This document shows, in pieces, positions 43,334 to 55,578 of a stretch of DNA of 64,000 nt. The stretch comes from Axinella damicornis (Eukaryota; Porifera; Demospongiae; Axinellida; Axinellidae): assembly GCA_963931865.1 (NCBI GenBank), contig OZ007514.1, positions 4,518,084-4,582,083 on the forward strand, read 5' to 3'. The notes beneath the pieces are model-generated. The model was given only the letters and a program-made list of their open reading frames with translations. It made no database searches and was not told the DNA's origin. A program made the translations under genes and the position numbers. Every line of letters starts with the position of its first letter. The stretch's first letter is position 1.

Positions 43334-46015
43334 CTGATTCTGCGGGATACTCAATTTCGATCCTTAATGCCCTGAGGGTAGGCATCCATGCTTCAAAGGC
43401 ACTTAGCCTGAACATCACTGGGAATATACCTGCCGACTACACAGCACTCACCCTTGCAGAGGGGTTCTACCTAGCCACAATGGGAGGGGCAGAAGGTACA
43501 GATGCACACATCAATGCATCAAAAATGGAATTTCATCAGCATTAAATTTGTTGAAATGCCAAGTAGGGAATTTGGTACACCCTTACCAACCAGACTATAC
43601 AGTATTGTGTTTTTAAAACGACACACGTTTGCAGAACTTCTTCTATCACAATGCTAGATTTATACGACAAACGCAGCTCGGCTTTTGATGATCCATAAGC
43701 GAAGCTGTACCACTATTAGATGTATGTACAAACCTAGCAACCTTTGGAAAAAGCCTTCTGCATCTTTGGTAGAAAACTTCCAATTCTCAGAAGAAGCCAT
43801 CCAGTATTCGGAAGAAGCATTCTAGTTCGTGGAGTAGCTTTGCATATTGAAAAGCATTCTGAATCGCCAGTAGTTGATCCAACTTGGGGGGATACCGTAT
43901 CCCCTCTCAACCCACTCGGCACAGTTTAGTCTTCCCTCTTTGTGGAACAGATTCTATTGTGTCGTGCACTGACTCAAAGGTATAGTACTATGGGATGATA
44001 CATGCATAGCAAAAATCAGTGGTAGCTATGAATTTGCATGTTAAACTACGAGTACAACGTTTCAACTGTATGTTCTGTCACCATGCCAGTACTAAGATTG
44101 AATCAGATGAGATAAGTATGGTGATATCGAGTGTTTCTCTAATTCTTTAAAGCAAGTGGACTTGGTGATATAACTGGAAATTTTGAGGTATGTACGTATG
44201 GTGACTTTCTTCTTTGTCATCGGTTAGCTACCAATGTGCATGCTCTCAAGCCTTCACCACACTTTCAGTTTCATTTAGTAAATCAAAATGGATATTGAAC
44301 AGGAGGTGGTGAAACCCTGATGGGTGTTTGCATTGGTCAAGTTAGCTTATCATGTGAAAGCTATGGTTACTGAACAGCTTGCAGCCAACAGTCTCAAGCC
44401 GTCTGATGTTCATGACAGCTAGTGTAGCTACAATGGCCTTATTTTGCATGGTTTGCCACTGTTACATAATCATGCTTCATGTATATAGGTTGGAAAGCAG
44501 TTTGACACCCTTCTGATAGGTGTCAATGCTCCGAATCCATCAATTCCTGTCTTTGACTCTGCTGAAACTGACACAGAAGCTGTAAGCACATAGGAGTATC
44601 ATAAACGTAGCTACGTAATTACCGTAGGTGTTCTAATTACATGTATGCGTCCTTTCTAATTCTGCGTCAAAATTCAAAGTCTCAAACCAATAATGTATCA
44701 CACTCCAGGGACTAATATCGTATTATTGCATAATGCAATTATAATGGCAGCATGGCAGCTACAGGATGCGATATGGCTGGGACATCAGTGAAGGTATGAG
44801 AAAGTAACTCACTTAGGATATGGACGCCACATGTATAGGAGAAAAGGCAGTGACAGTCCGACAACTGGGAACAAACATAACCGCTATGCAATAGCCTTGT
44901 CTACACTTGTCAGACTTGAATACCTAGCGAGGTGTTTTCTAATCATGCGTCGAAGTTCGTTGCCGTTAGACTGACCAGATTTCATTATTTGAGCAACACA
45001 TAATTAGAGCCAGCGTGTATGCACAACGTAATTTTATGATTCGAAGGTTCCATGTAGGCAAGTGTGAATTCCCTGATGTAAGCTTGTTTGATTCACATGC
45101 TTGACTTATGTGTACAACTTAAGACTGGTTTTCTAAACTTTCTATGTAACTTCCTGCAGGAAATGATTGAGAGGTTCCTGTATAGAGGTATGTTCCAGAT
45201 TATGTGGTGATATCCAATTTGTAAACTAGAGTGCATTGCGTAAACTATGTAACTTGTTCCTAGGCCTGTGATGTGTGCACACACTGCACCTATTAGATAT
45301 ACTGTCCTGCACAGAATGATTTGTACTTTGTACTCGTTTCTAAGGTGATGACAGAAACATACTCAGGGTGTTTGTTGCTGGCAGGGAGGTCATACCTCAA
45401 GGCAGCTGGAACCTTCACAATTTCATTTGTTATTTCTAAATTGTAAATGTACTCACAGTCCTGTTCATTAGAGAACTCCTGACCGACTCCACTGCATGAC
45501 TCCACGGAGATGGCACGTGAGTGACTGTGTTGGCGTATTGACACTTACATCCACGTGCCATCTCCGTGGAGTCAGTGGAGTCGGTCAGGAGTTCTCTAAT
45601 GAACAGGACTGTGAGTACATTTACAATTTAGAAATTTCAGCTTACAGCAGCTTGATTTTGTTAGCTACTCATGTTCCATTGTTTAGGTTCTTCACTGAGT
45701 GTCTTGTATCAAAATCTCAATGCTGGGAAGTATGTTTTACGAGTAGTAGGAATTGCTGTCACCGGAGAAAGGGCTGTAATAAGAAGAGAATTCCAAATTG
45801 GTAATCAAATTCATATAAATCAACACTCAGTTCATTGCCAGTATTAACATGTAGGACTTGTATTGGGGATTCAGTGATAGTCCATTGACTTTAATCCATA
45901 TTGATAGCTGTACTAATTTCTATTGTATGTAGGTGGCTGCACAGTGAATCTGATAAACCGTGGTATTGTGGTTAGCAGGGACACGATTTCTATTCAGTCT
46001 GCTGTAAATGGTAAT
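43334..46015 (+). pseudogene. Partial duplicate of the deaminase gene (copy 2), 5'-truncated and broken
   Basis: Exons matching the main gene: 43334-43495 (DSAGYSISILNALRVGI), 44153-44187 (GNFE), 44489-44581 (VGKQFDTLLIGVNAPNP), 45160-45187 (EMIERFLYR), 45345- (RVFVAGREV, broken), 45687-45800 (SSLSVLYQNLNAGKYVL) and 45933- (GCTVNLINRGIVVSR). The exons for the signal peptide, HxH, AHCPNSN and GLGTD are all missing, so it cannot encode an enzyme. Remaining splice sites are conserved. The exon at 45345 is interrupted by an inverted duplication. Homology ends near 46015. Compared with this copy, the main gene carries the extra 12507-13150 insertion. Confidence 0.88.
45432..45635. repeat. 88-bp-arm palindrome inside deaminase copy 2
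   Basis: Left arm (45432-45519, through actcacagtcctgttcatta and tccacggagatggcacgtg) is the reverse complement of the right arm (45552-45635, cacgtgccatctccgtggag ... gaacaggactgtgagtac), with a 32-nt loop. Only the right arm exists in the intact gene. The same palindrome is at 33084-33287. Confidence 0.93.
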
Positions 46016-46985
46016 GATATTCATGACACCCACAAGCCCAGCAATCGGAGGTCAAAGGTGGATGTCAGCCGGATTTTCGCCCAGGATTTCCCTAAACTTG
46101 GGCCAGATCTGACTGATGGCTCACCATACACCATCAATTTGCATGTTTTCTGGAGGCCCTGGGTGGGGTCTATGCATCTCATTAAAAGCAAAAATCCTGG
46201 GGTTGATGAATCTTATTAGAATCAAAAATTGCCCACAACATGCAAAGGGGGCCCCTGCCCCCCTTTCAAAACCTCCCTGCCTTATGTTTAGTGGGGGGTG
46301 CGTGCCGAAACCTGACCAAATTTTGGGGTTCATCCCTCAAAGTTGTCCCTAGGCCCTCTGAAGCCTTTTTGGGCACTTTTTGGACTGACGAGAAGCCCTA
46401 CAAGTGCATAGGGTCTAAATGACATCTATAGACGTCAATGGGGCTTAATTATTTGCTATCGGGCTTTGGAGCAGAGTGTAGATATGTGTGCTGACGAGGG
46501 CAGAACAGATGTTATAATAGTTACAGAATGCATGAAGCTGTTTGAAGCTGGCATGAGGTGCAATTATCCAATGATTATAGTTAGATGTGAGGATGATGTG
46601 GGTGTATGAGGTTTCCTGTATATTTTGAGTACTGTTAGGTTTGTCACCTAGCTATAATAGTTACAAGTACGGAAAGCATGGAGCTGTTTGAAGCTTGCAT
46701 GAGGTGTCAATTATCATTGTAGTTAGATGAGACAGATTGAGGATGATGTGGGTGTATGAGGTTTCCTGTATTTTGAGTACAGTTCTGTTTGTAATGTCTT
46801 TGGTCTAAAATTTAGCTAGTATGAGGTTTCCTGTTTTGGATGTTGTGCAAGATTGTAAGATCATTTGGTTTGTAGGGGGTACTAAAAGCACCTGTGAGCT
46901 GTGTATATATTATGGTTGGTCGACTGGTCGTCTGCAGTTGTACTCATTTTTTGTCACCTACGCGCAAGCTCGGACCTAGTCTATC
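46016..46985. repeat. Dispersed repeat, second copy of 33671-34500
   Basis: Same order of blocks as at 33.7-34.5 kb, with an added 32 bp near 46139 and a partial internal duplication of the aggtttcctgtattttgagt section (46610 and 46758). Confidence 0.85.
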
Positions 46986-47264
46986 ACAGACCATCTGGCA
47001 ACTATTGTAAATCTTAATATCCATATGCTCCAGCTGACCATTCACCCTACATTTTCCCTGTATACGTACTAACATTTCACCAGGTTTAGTCTGGGATTGG
47101 ACATCTAAATACAATTAAACTATGGCACAATCATGAAAAATAGAGGTGAATTAATCTGCAGTGGGCATTTGTAACTCCTACACATCCTGTACAAGAACTA
47201 CAATCATCTCTATGTCAGCCTGCAGGGCTTGGTAGTCTGAAAGGGAATGTCTATATACAGAAGA

Positions 47265-47763
47265 AGATCATCCACGTTCATACTCATGCTGCTACTGGAT
47301 CGACAGGACACCGGTGAGGCCATCATGAACAGTAGGGGGCCAAGCACAGTGCCTTTAGGGACACCTGAGAGGACTTGTAGGGGTGGAGAGGTAGCACCTT
47401 TGACCTACAACAGACTGATGTCAGGTAATGATCCACTTGAGTAATAACTCACTGATGTTCAGCTGGCTCAGCTTTGCAATAAGGGAAGTGATGGCGCACA
47501 CAGTCAAATGCCTTCTGGAGGTCGAACAAGATAGAACATACCTCAGAGCCACTGTCAAGGATTTTGGTGCCATTCATGCGTGGCAGGCAACTGCACAGTT
47601 GACCTGTGGTTTACCTGCCAGGTAGAAAGCCCCATTGGCTAGTATGGATGGTCATAATTATAGTAAGATTGTTCATGTGACACTCAAGAGGACTGGCAGA
47701 AGGGAAAACGGACGGTAATTAGAAGGGTCAGAACGATCACCTTTCTTTGGAATGGGTACAATT
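47265..47763 (-). pseudogene. Non-LTR retrotransposon reverse transcriptase fragment
   Basis: On the minus strand, in order across several frames: IVPIPKKGDRSDPSNYRPFS (motif 1), LFDLQKAFDCV (first catalytic Asp), LLKWIIT, a degraded GVP-x-G-x-VLGPLLF block, and MNVDDLL (catalytic DD). The order fits Jockey/CR1-type RT. Frameshifts and stops are frequent. Confidence 0.85.
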
Positions 47764-48326
47764 AGCTAGAGATGATTGATTTCCATGGCATCTGTGTCCC
47801 TGACCGGAAGTAGGATTGGTCAGTTGGCTGGTATGTGGTGCTCTAATTACCACACCTGCCAGACCTGGTCTCGGTCCCAGGCTCTCTCCTTGGGAACAGT
47901 TAAAATGTATGGAGATGTAGGGATAGCAGAACTGCAAAAAGAAACGAAACAAGATAGGGATGATGGCATAAAACAGTTCAGTATAATATAGCTAGCTACT
48001 ACCCCATCTTACTACATATCCTGAGCGAGACTTCGGAAGTTGTTGAAAGCGATGGGGTCATGCACAGCTCAGTTTAAAATGCTGTTGTTTTGTGCAAACA
48101 CCGTCATGAGAGAGCTAGAGTTAGCTAGCAAAATTTCCCAGTGGGGAACGTTACAGGAAACCATACAATTACAATCAGTCTAGCCTGCGCATGCGTTTTG
48201 CGGATCGTGTCACGCACGTGGGCGTATGGTCTCCACTCTTTTAAAATGACCACGCAGCGTTCCCTCAACCCCAGGCGCGGATCGCTTCCAGTATCGCAGC
48301 GCGGAAAAGTGGTGACTCTGGAGAGG

Positions 48327-51300
48327 ATGCTGCTCCTTGCTGTTCTCTGCGCTGCTGTTCTTGGAACCACCGCTCAGTCGCCCATTCTCCTTTGTGAGTT
48401 CGTTTGTGATGCGTTGTCTGTAACGTCATTGCCTTATGTAGTGTGTACTGTGTACCAGTCTTTCTCTGAATGCAAACACTCTTGACTAGTATTGTCTGTG
48501 CATGGTATGATACCTCAATTGAACTGTTCAATAAGCAGCACCAAGAGTTCATAACAATAAGAGTGTGCAACTGCCAAACCATCTCGGCAGTAGGACGTGG
48601 CAAACAGTGTGGTCAACACGTACATAGGCTGTGTAAACTCGGTAGTAATCACAATTTCACACTTAGGAGCATGCATGCTGCTACTACTTCACCACTGATT
48701 GATTACCTCATACTGCCGAGATGAGTTGATACCATATGGCAGTTGCACACTCTTATTGTTATGAACTCCCATTGATAATTATCTATGGCTAGCCTAGTAG
48801 CCATGGACCCATCCCTCTGTGAAGGAATGCTACTGCAAGATTCACAGTCACAAAAAAACAACTTTTTTCCATAAAGAGAAAAAAAAATCAGCATGAGCAA
48901 CCAAAAAAAAAAAGAAAAAAGGAGAAAAAGAATGAGCTTGGCAGCACACTATGTACACTTTTGCCTAGCTAAGCAGATAGCTTAACTAGAGACGCATTAT
49001 GTAATTTATGTTCTCTTCTAGTTCTGTCATGTTATGTGGGTGTGCTTGTTGGTTGGTCTTACAAAAATATGTCTCTAGTTAGAATTTTATCTTTCTTTAC
49101 CGTCGTTCTCGCCCCAGCGTTTGTCGCTTGCAGTACTATCCAGGGGCGGATCCAGGGTTTTAGAAAGGGGGGTTCTTTTATATGCAGGGCTGCTGCCGAA
49201 GGTGGTGCGTAGCGCAGAATTTTTTTTCCGCCTCTATTTTTCAGTTATCAGGATGGGCTCTAGTGGCACCTTCGTGCTTTGCACTGCAAGTTCCAGATGT
49301 AAAAGGATTGCAGGACCTGATGTGCTTCCGTTTCTTGGTCAAATTTAACGTAAATATACTAGATCGTGGTCTCGTTCCCAAACCGTTTGGTTTCAGCCAG
49401 GAGTTGCAATGGCTAGTTAGTAACTGAGCGCTCGATGTTGCCCTCGATGCTCGTCACTGCTGCAAGCAAGCACTTGATATTATAGGTTGAAAGTAAGGTA
49501 CATGTAAGTTCTTTGTTAATTCAAAGGGTGGTTCGACCGAACCCAACGAACTACCCCTGGATCCACCACTGTATGAAACACTAATGCAACAAACATGCGC
49601 ATACTAGTCAGACAGCAAGGGGGTGACACTCCCATTAATGCTGTAGTCAGAGCTGCGACCGAGGTCAAGAAATCTTGACCGTCATTTTTGCTGTTTGACC
49701 GCTTGACCGCATCGCAAAAAGACTCTTGACCGTTAGACTGTGCTCTATTTCAGCCCTTGACCGCTTGACCGCCGATAGTATACGGAAGAATGCATAGCGA
49801 CTGCAGCCTTTCCTTAGTATATGGGGTCAAGATACGGCCCAGTCACAGCTCTGACTACAGCGTGTATGGGAGTGTCACCCCCTTGGACAGATAGCTTTTG
49901 GCTAATAATGAAGGTCATTTCAGAAGCAAATGCACTATACATACAGATAATTACACTCCTGGTAGGGAAAAAATTGTGCCAGGTAAATAATTACCGTAGT
50001 CTCTCGAAAATACGCCCACCCTCGAAAATACGCCCACCCCCCTTTTTCGCGACAAGTTGTTGCAAAGGGTCATTTATTACTCGAAAGTACGCCCACCCTA
50101 TTAGCTCGAACAGGAAAGCACTTGGAAGAAGCACTATCAAAGAGGTTGGACTAAGAAATGAAGGCTGGCTATCATGTACTATGTGCAATGAATTTCATTA
50201 TGTTGCATGCCATTGCATAATCAGCTGTGTACTGAATGCATGACATGAGACCGTGCACGCACTGTGCATTGCATGTTTCGTGTGCAATCGCCTAGCTAGC
50301 GTAGCACTAGCAGCGCACTACGGATTTCTCGGAAGCAGCAGCAATCGGCAAGTCCCGAAGATAGTCTGCGCACTCTACACGTCATTCAAGCACTCCTGCT
50401 GTGTCTTGTTTGCTGTTCCTGTACCTACGCACACGAAGAGATTGTTCCTGCTCACCAAGAAACTCCGGGACTAGTAGTAGTAGTTAAGCCTTGCTAGAAT
50501 GACTGTTGCAGTATTGCACTCGTATACGCATGTACTTGGGTGGGCTTACTTTCGAATTGGGTGGGCCTACTTTCGAGTCAAGGGTGGGCCTATTTTCGGG
50601 AGAGGGGTCCTCGAAAATATGCCCATCCCCCTCTTTGAGCAGATTCTAAATTCATCGCCCATGGGCGTATTTTCGAGAGACTACAGTAAAGTTAAATAGG
50701 AGGCAGCTGCCGGTTTGTTTACATAAAACAATGAGATATTGATATTCATAGCGGAAGCAGTACACGTAAACATGGTATAAACTCTAATTTTTTCACATGA
50801 ATTTTGCCTTGCTGCACATGTAGCCTGATGGTAGCCTCGTTCCCAGGCCCGCGCGCCGTTTCGGTTGCACGAAAGAACGCGGAGGGCCTGGTATCTTTCC
50901 TCACATGAGCATTACGTAATCGTCAAGCAGCCAAAATTTTCAGAACGGAAAAGCGAAGTTTTGCGTATTGTTCAACCAACTACACGTTCAACGCTTGGTG
51001 TGTATGACAGTCGCCCCCCGCTAGCTAGATACGTGTGGTAAGTTACCTCGTACCTTTGCTCTTCTTGCTGTTCTGAGCCCCAGTTCGCCCACGTTCAATT
51101 AAGTCCTTTCTACCACCTTTCTACCCTCGACGTCACGCACGTGAGGAAACATACCAGGCCCTCCGCGTTCTTTCGTGCAACCGAAACGGCGCGCGGGCCT
51201 GGGAACGAGGCTAGCCTGATGGCGGCACGAAGCAATATCACGAAATTGGGGCATAAAACGGAGGTTATGCATGCCTATAGAATGCTCATCTTGGCTGAAC

Positions 51301-53993
51301 CAGTAAGTTTTTGTACATGTAGCTAAAAATATACGCAGATCACCGAATATCTCTTCGTCACGACCTAGCAAGTACTGTGTACTAGTGCTGGAGAATTTTT
51401 GAGGGTTGGGCTACCGTCTGCCTCTCAGTAATTTGGCGCAAAAGCGCTTGAGCAGTGAGTCTAATTGCCTAGGTCCACTCTGACTACGGTGCCTATGGGA
51501 GTGTCACCCCCTTGGCGTGGTTGCAACGTGGCATGTGCGTTAATTGGAATGAGTTGCAATACCTAGCTTGCGCTACCAGCAAGTTGCAACATTGCAACCT
51601 GTTGCAACGTCTGCTACCAGGAGTGTGGGTGCCCTTTGGTAACACTAAGAGAAAGCACAATAAAAGACCAGAATTGACTAATTGAATATGACAATTAACA
51701 CTTCTACAAGGGCTTCTGTGCAAGGATGTGGATTGGTAATTAGTACTTTGTAATTAGCATAGTTTGATTTTTAGGTCATCCTAGCCTCCTTCCCAGGCCG
51801 TTTTGGGAGGGAGAAACGGCCTGGCAACTTCCACGAGTTCAAACTGTTACTTCCGCTGCCAGAGAGTTGGAAGACCCTATCAGATTTCAGATCGCTGTCA
51901 CATGACAACAGTAAACTGAATTGCGTCATGCGTTGAAACGTTGCAGTCGCGCCCATTCATCACAATTTGTTGATCGCTCTATCGCGCTAGTGTAGGTGCT
52001 CTGCACGACAACTTTTGTTCGTTCGTCATCTGCTTGCCTTCCGTTGCAGAACCTGCGCAAACAGTTGCTTCCACGAGCAGGAAAGGACCGTTCTCAGCCG
52101 GTGAAATATCAGAAGTATCACGTGGACTTCACTGCTTGAATGAGGCATGCAATTGGCGTGACATTACGTCCGTATACAGTTTGAACTCGTGGAAGTTGCC
52201 AGGCCGTTTCTCCCTCCCGGAGGAGGTCTGGCAGGGTCAAAAGGTCATAAATGGAATGATCTTGTGCCCTAATGGAGCTCAAACCAGAGGCTTTCACTGC
52301 TGTGCCCCTGATCTTTCATCGTAGTGATCAATTCACCAGACAATGCACTGTACCCCTGAAGTACAAGCATAGGTATAGATAAGCATGGTTTTTACCATGC
52401 TTAGTGCAAACATGGAATGAATGCAATCACGCAGTGCATCACAGCATCAGCTTGTCTTCAAATTACATCCGGTCCAGCTTTCTGCCGAATCTCCTCTGAG
52501 GTCATCCTTTAAAGCAGTAGTTGCAGAATATGGTTGGTCTGTACAATTAAGACCTCAGGAAATGACAAAAACAGTTTGAGGAATCTCTGAATGTGCTAGG
52601 TTTATTAAAAGTGAGATCTCTTATGAGAAATTTTATTTAAATATGCTAGGGTATTTTACAACTTTGTCCATAAAAAGAGGAGTGTGACATATTGAGGATG
52701 TTGTGGGTGAGGATGAGCCTCGTTCCCAGGCTCCTCCCCTTGTGCGCGCTGACGAAAAATACGGGGGCAGAGAGCCTGGTACGCTTTCGCAATTAACCTA
52801 TCTGTAACGTCACAACTGGAGCGTGCCGACTTCTGTGGCAGCGATAGAGTGACATAGGGAAGATTTACCGATGGCGACGACTGCGGAGAACGTTACCTGG
52901 CAATACAGACACCCGTTGATGGCGGTACAGTTCAGTATAAGGCAACTTACTCGTTCCAGACTGTCCGGTGATGAGAATCTGTCCCCGAGTTTGTTTACGC
53001 TTCTACAGGCTAAGACTTGTAACTCTCGGTTCCATGCTTCAAAACTACGTACAATATTTGCAGCAGCTGCTGCACGTGAGTGACATGAACACTTACACTG
53101 CTGATGTTTCGTGACGTAGACACGCGTCAGTGCCGTGGAATCACGTGCGAAAGCGTACCAGGCTCTCCCCCTCCGTAATTTTCTTCACCGCGCGCACAGG
53201 GGGGAGCCTGGGAACGAGGATGTTGTGGGTGTATGATGACAAGTAGACATTGTGTCAGATTGAGGATGTTGTGATGACAAGTAAGATGTTGTGGGTGTAT
53301 GATGACAAGTAGACATTGTGTCAGATTGAGGATGTTGTGGGTGTGTGATGACAAGTAGACATTGCCTCAGATTGAGGATGTTGTGGGTATGTAATGACAA
53401 GTAGACATTGAGGATGATGTGGGTCTACTGCTTCTGACTGTCAGCGGCAGTAGAATCCAGCGGTGCCACTGAGGCAAAGGTTTGTGCCCTATGTAGGTTA
53501 TAATTGCTATTAATTCCTTTGGAGAGATGCTTAAATACATGTAGCAATCCTGCTAGGTTTGATAGCCTTGAGCCAATTGTACCCAGGAGCCAGAGTATGA
53601 CGCTAGCCCTTCAGCTTCAGGACGCAGCTAAAAGACGTGAAATATCGAGAGCGAGAGGTCATTCGCCACACATCTCGACTAGCAGAGGCCCTGGGAAAAT
53701 GGCATCCAATGAAGGGCTCTGTGGTACATGTAACTTACTTCTCTAGCAGTGCACGTGAGAAACAGTCTACTCTACTTTAAAGTGGATAGGCAAGGGGATC
53801 ACTGACATAACAGGTGGCTGTCCACTGCTAAGATTTTACTTCTGGTTGTGGTATATGTGTAGCCTCGTTCCCAGGCCTACCCCGTTTTTTCTTTTCTTCG
53901 GTTTCCATTGACAATAATACACGGATGCGGAAGGGCGGCGAAAAACGGGGAAGGCCTGGTATTATTCATCACGTGCTTTGTCAAGTGGACGTA

Positions 53994-54027
<34 letters not shown>

Positions 54028-55493
54028 GGCCCAACCGCAGATAAGTTTAAAAACCGCCGAAGAAGTTGTGTAGATCGTCTGAGGGTCTCGACTAGTCGCG
54101 GAGCGTTCGAACCGAGCCGACTGGATGATGAACAGCCTTCAGCCAAGTTCAGGACCTGCTGAAACGACTATGGGCCCCGCCCCCCCTACGTCCACCCTTG
54201 TGTCCACCTGACGTCACTCACGTGATGAATGATACCAGGCCTTCCGCGTTTTTCGCCGCCCTTCCGCATCCGTGTATTATTATCAACGGAAACCGAAGAA
54301 CAGAAAAAAACGGGGTAGGCCTGGGAACGAGGCTACTAATGTGCTACCTCCTGGATTTGTAGGCACTAATATGGTAATCACCTTATTTGGGGTTATGGTT
54401 TTGTATAAATGCTTGTTTTCTGTGTTCAAAGTGGGTTAGTTTTAGGTAGTCAATACCCACTGGACAATTCAAGAGGCTGTCTTCAGATGTGTGGGCCTTA
54501 ATTGAATGCTAATATTAATAGCTCAGCCAGACTTGATTCATACTGCGTTTTCATGCTAAATCCAGACATGGTCCCCTAAGCAATTTGGGCTGCACTCAAC
54601 TGTCAGTCATAACACTGTCACAAGTCTTGAACAACACTAATACCAACTCCTACACACGTACACACACACTATTAAAATCTACGTACTTTCCATGAGGTGC
54701 ATGTGGTGGCCCTGGCAGGCTCAACCACTTCCAATTCTATTTCTGTCCTAAAATAACTATTAATTGGAAAGTAAGATCACTTCGTAATGCGTAATTGGGG
54801 CGAGCCTGAGTGAGCCCCACATAGACGTGTAAAACCGTTTAACGGAAACCGTGTCTGTATGTATGCGTACGTATACCGTAAATAAACGATTCTGCAAATA
54901 ACCGAAAGTTCCTTGCGTCATGATAATTTACACGTGTTCAGCGCTCGATCGCTCTTCAACGTTGCAACATAGTTCTGAGACTCAGAGAGGCACGAATTCG
55001 TGAACCATGTACTCCTTGGATGGCTACAACAGGGACGGAGACCACTCACGAATCTACCTCTTCAATGGATACAGCGATGCGTGCTACCCGGCGCACAGCA
55101 ACAAAGACTGCATGCGAAGTGCGACTTCTGACTGATCTAGCTAGCCTTCACCGATCACGACTCGCGGCTGCACGGTTGCTCACTGTTGAAGTCACTGACT
55201 CGTAGACCTAGCTATACCTCTGGTCCTCTATGGCTACAGTCATAGGGGCTACTGCATAGCGAAAGAAGACAGTGGGAGTGCTTTCATCTGCTCGTGCTGC
55301 ATGTAGCTATACATGATCACCATGTACTGTCCATACAGTTCTTGTGCTGCAATTCTACAGCCTGAGGTTGAGTTACATTCGAATGAGTGAAATGCATGCT
55401 GCATATGGATGCACTCGCTCAGGCTCGCCCCACAATGTTATACATTCTTATAATCAGTTTACTCTCCTGCACACAGTCCATGGCATTACTATT

Positions 55494-55578
<85 letters not shown>

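Noticed and set aside
47247..47444. Plus-strand ORF with GPSTVPLGTPER
   Set aside because: Antisense of the LINE reverse transcriptase GVPxGxxLGP block.
49821..50243. 140-codon plus-strand ORF
   Set aside because: Runs from one MITE into another (49616-49885 and 49992-50688); chance frame.
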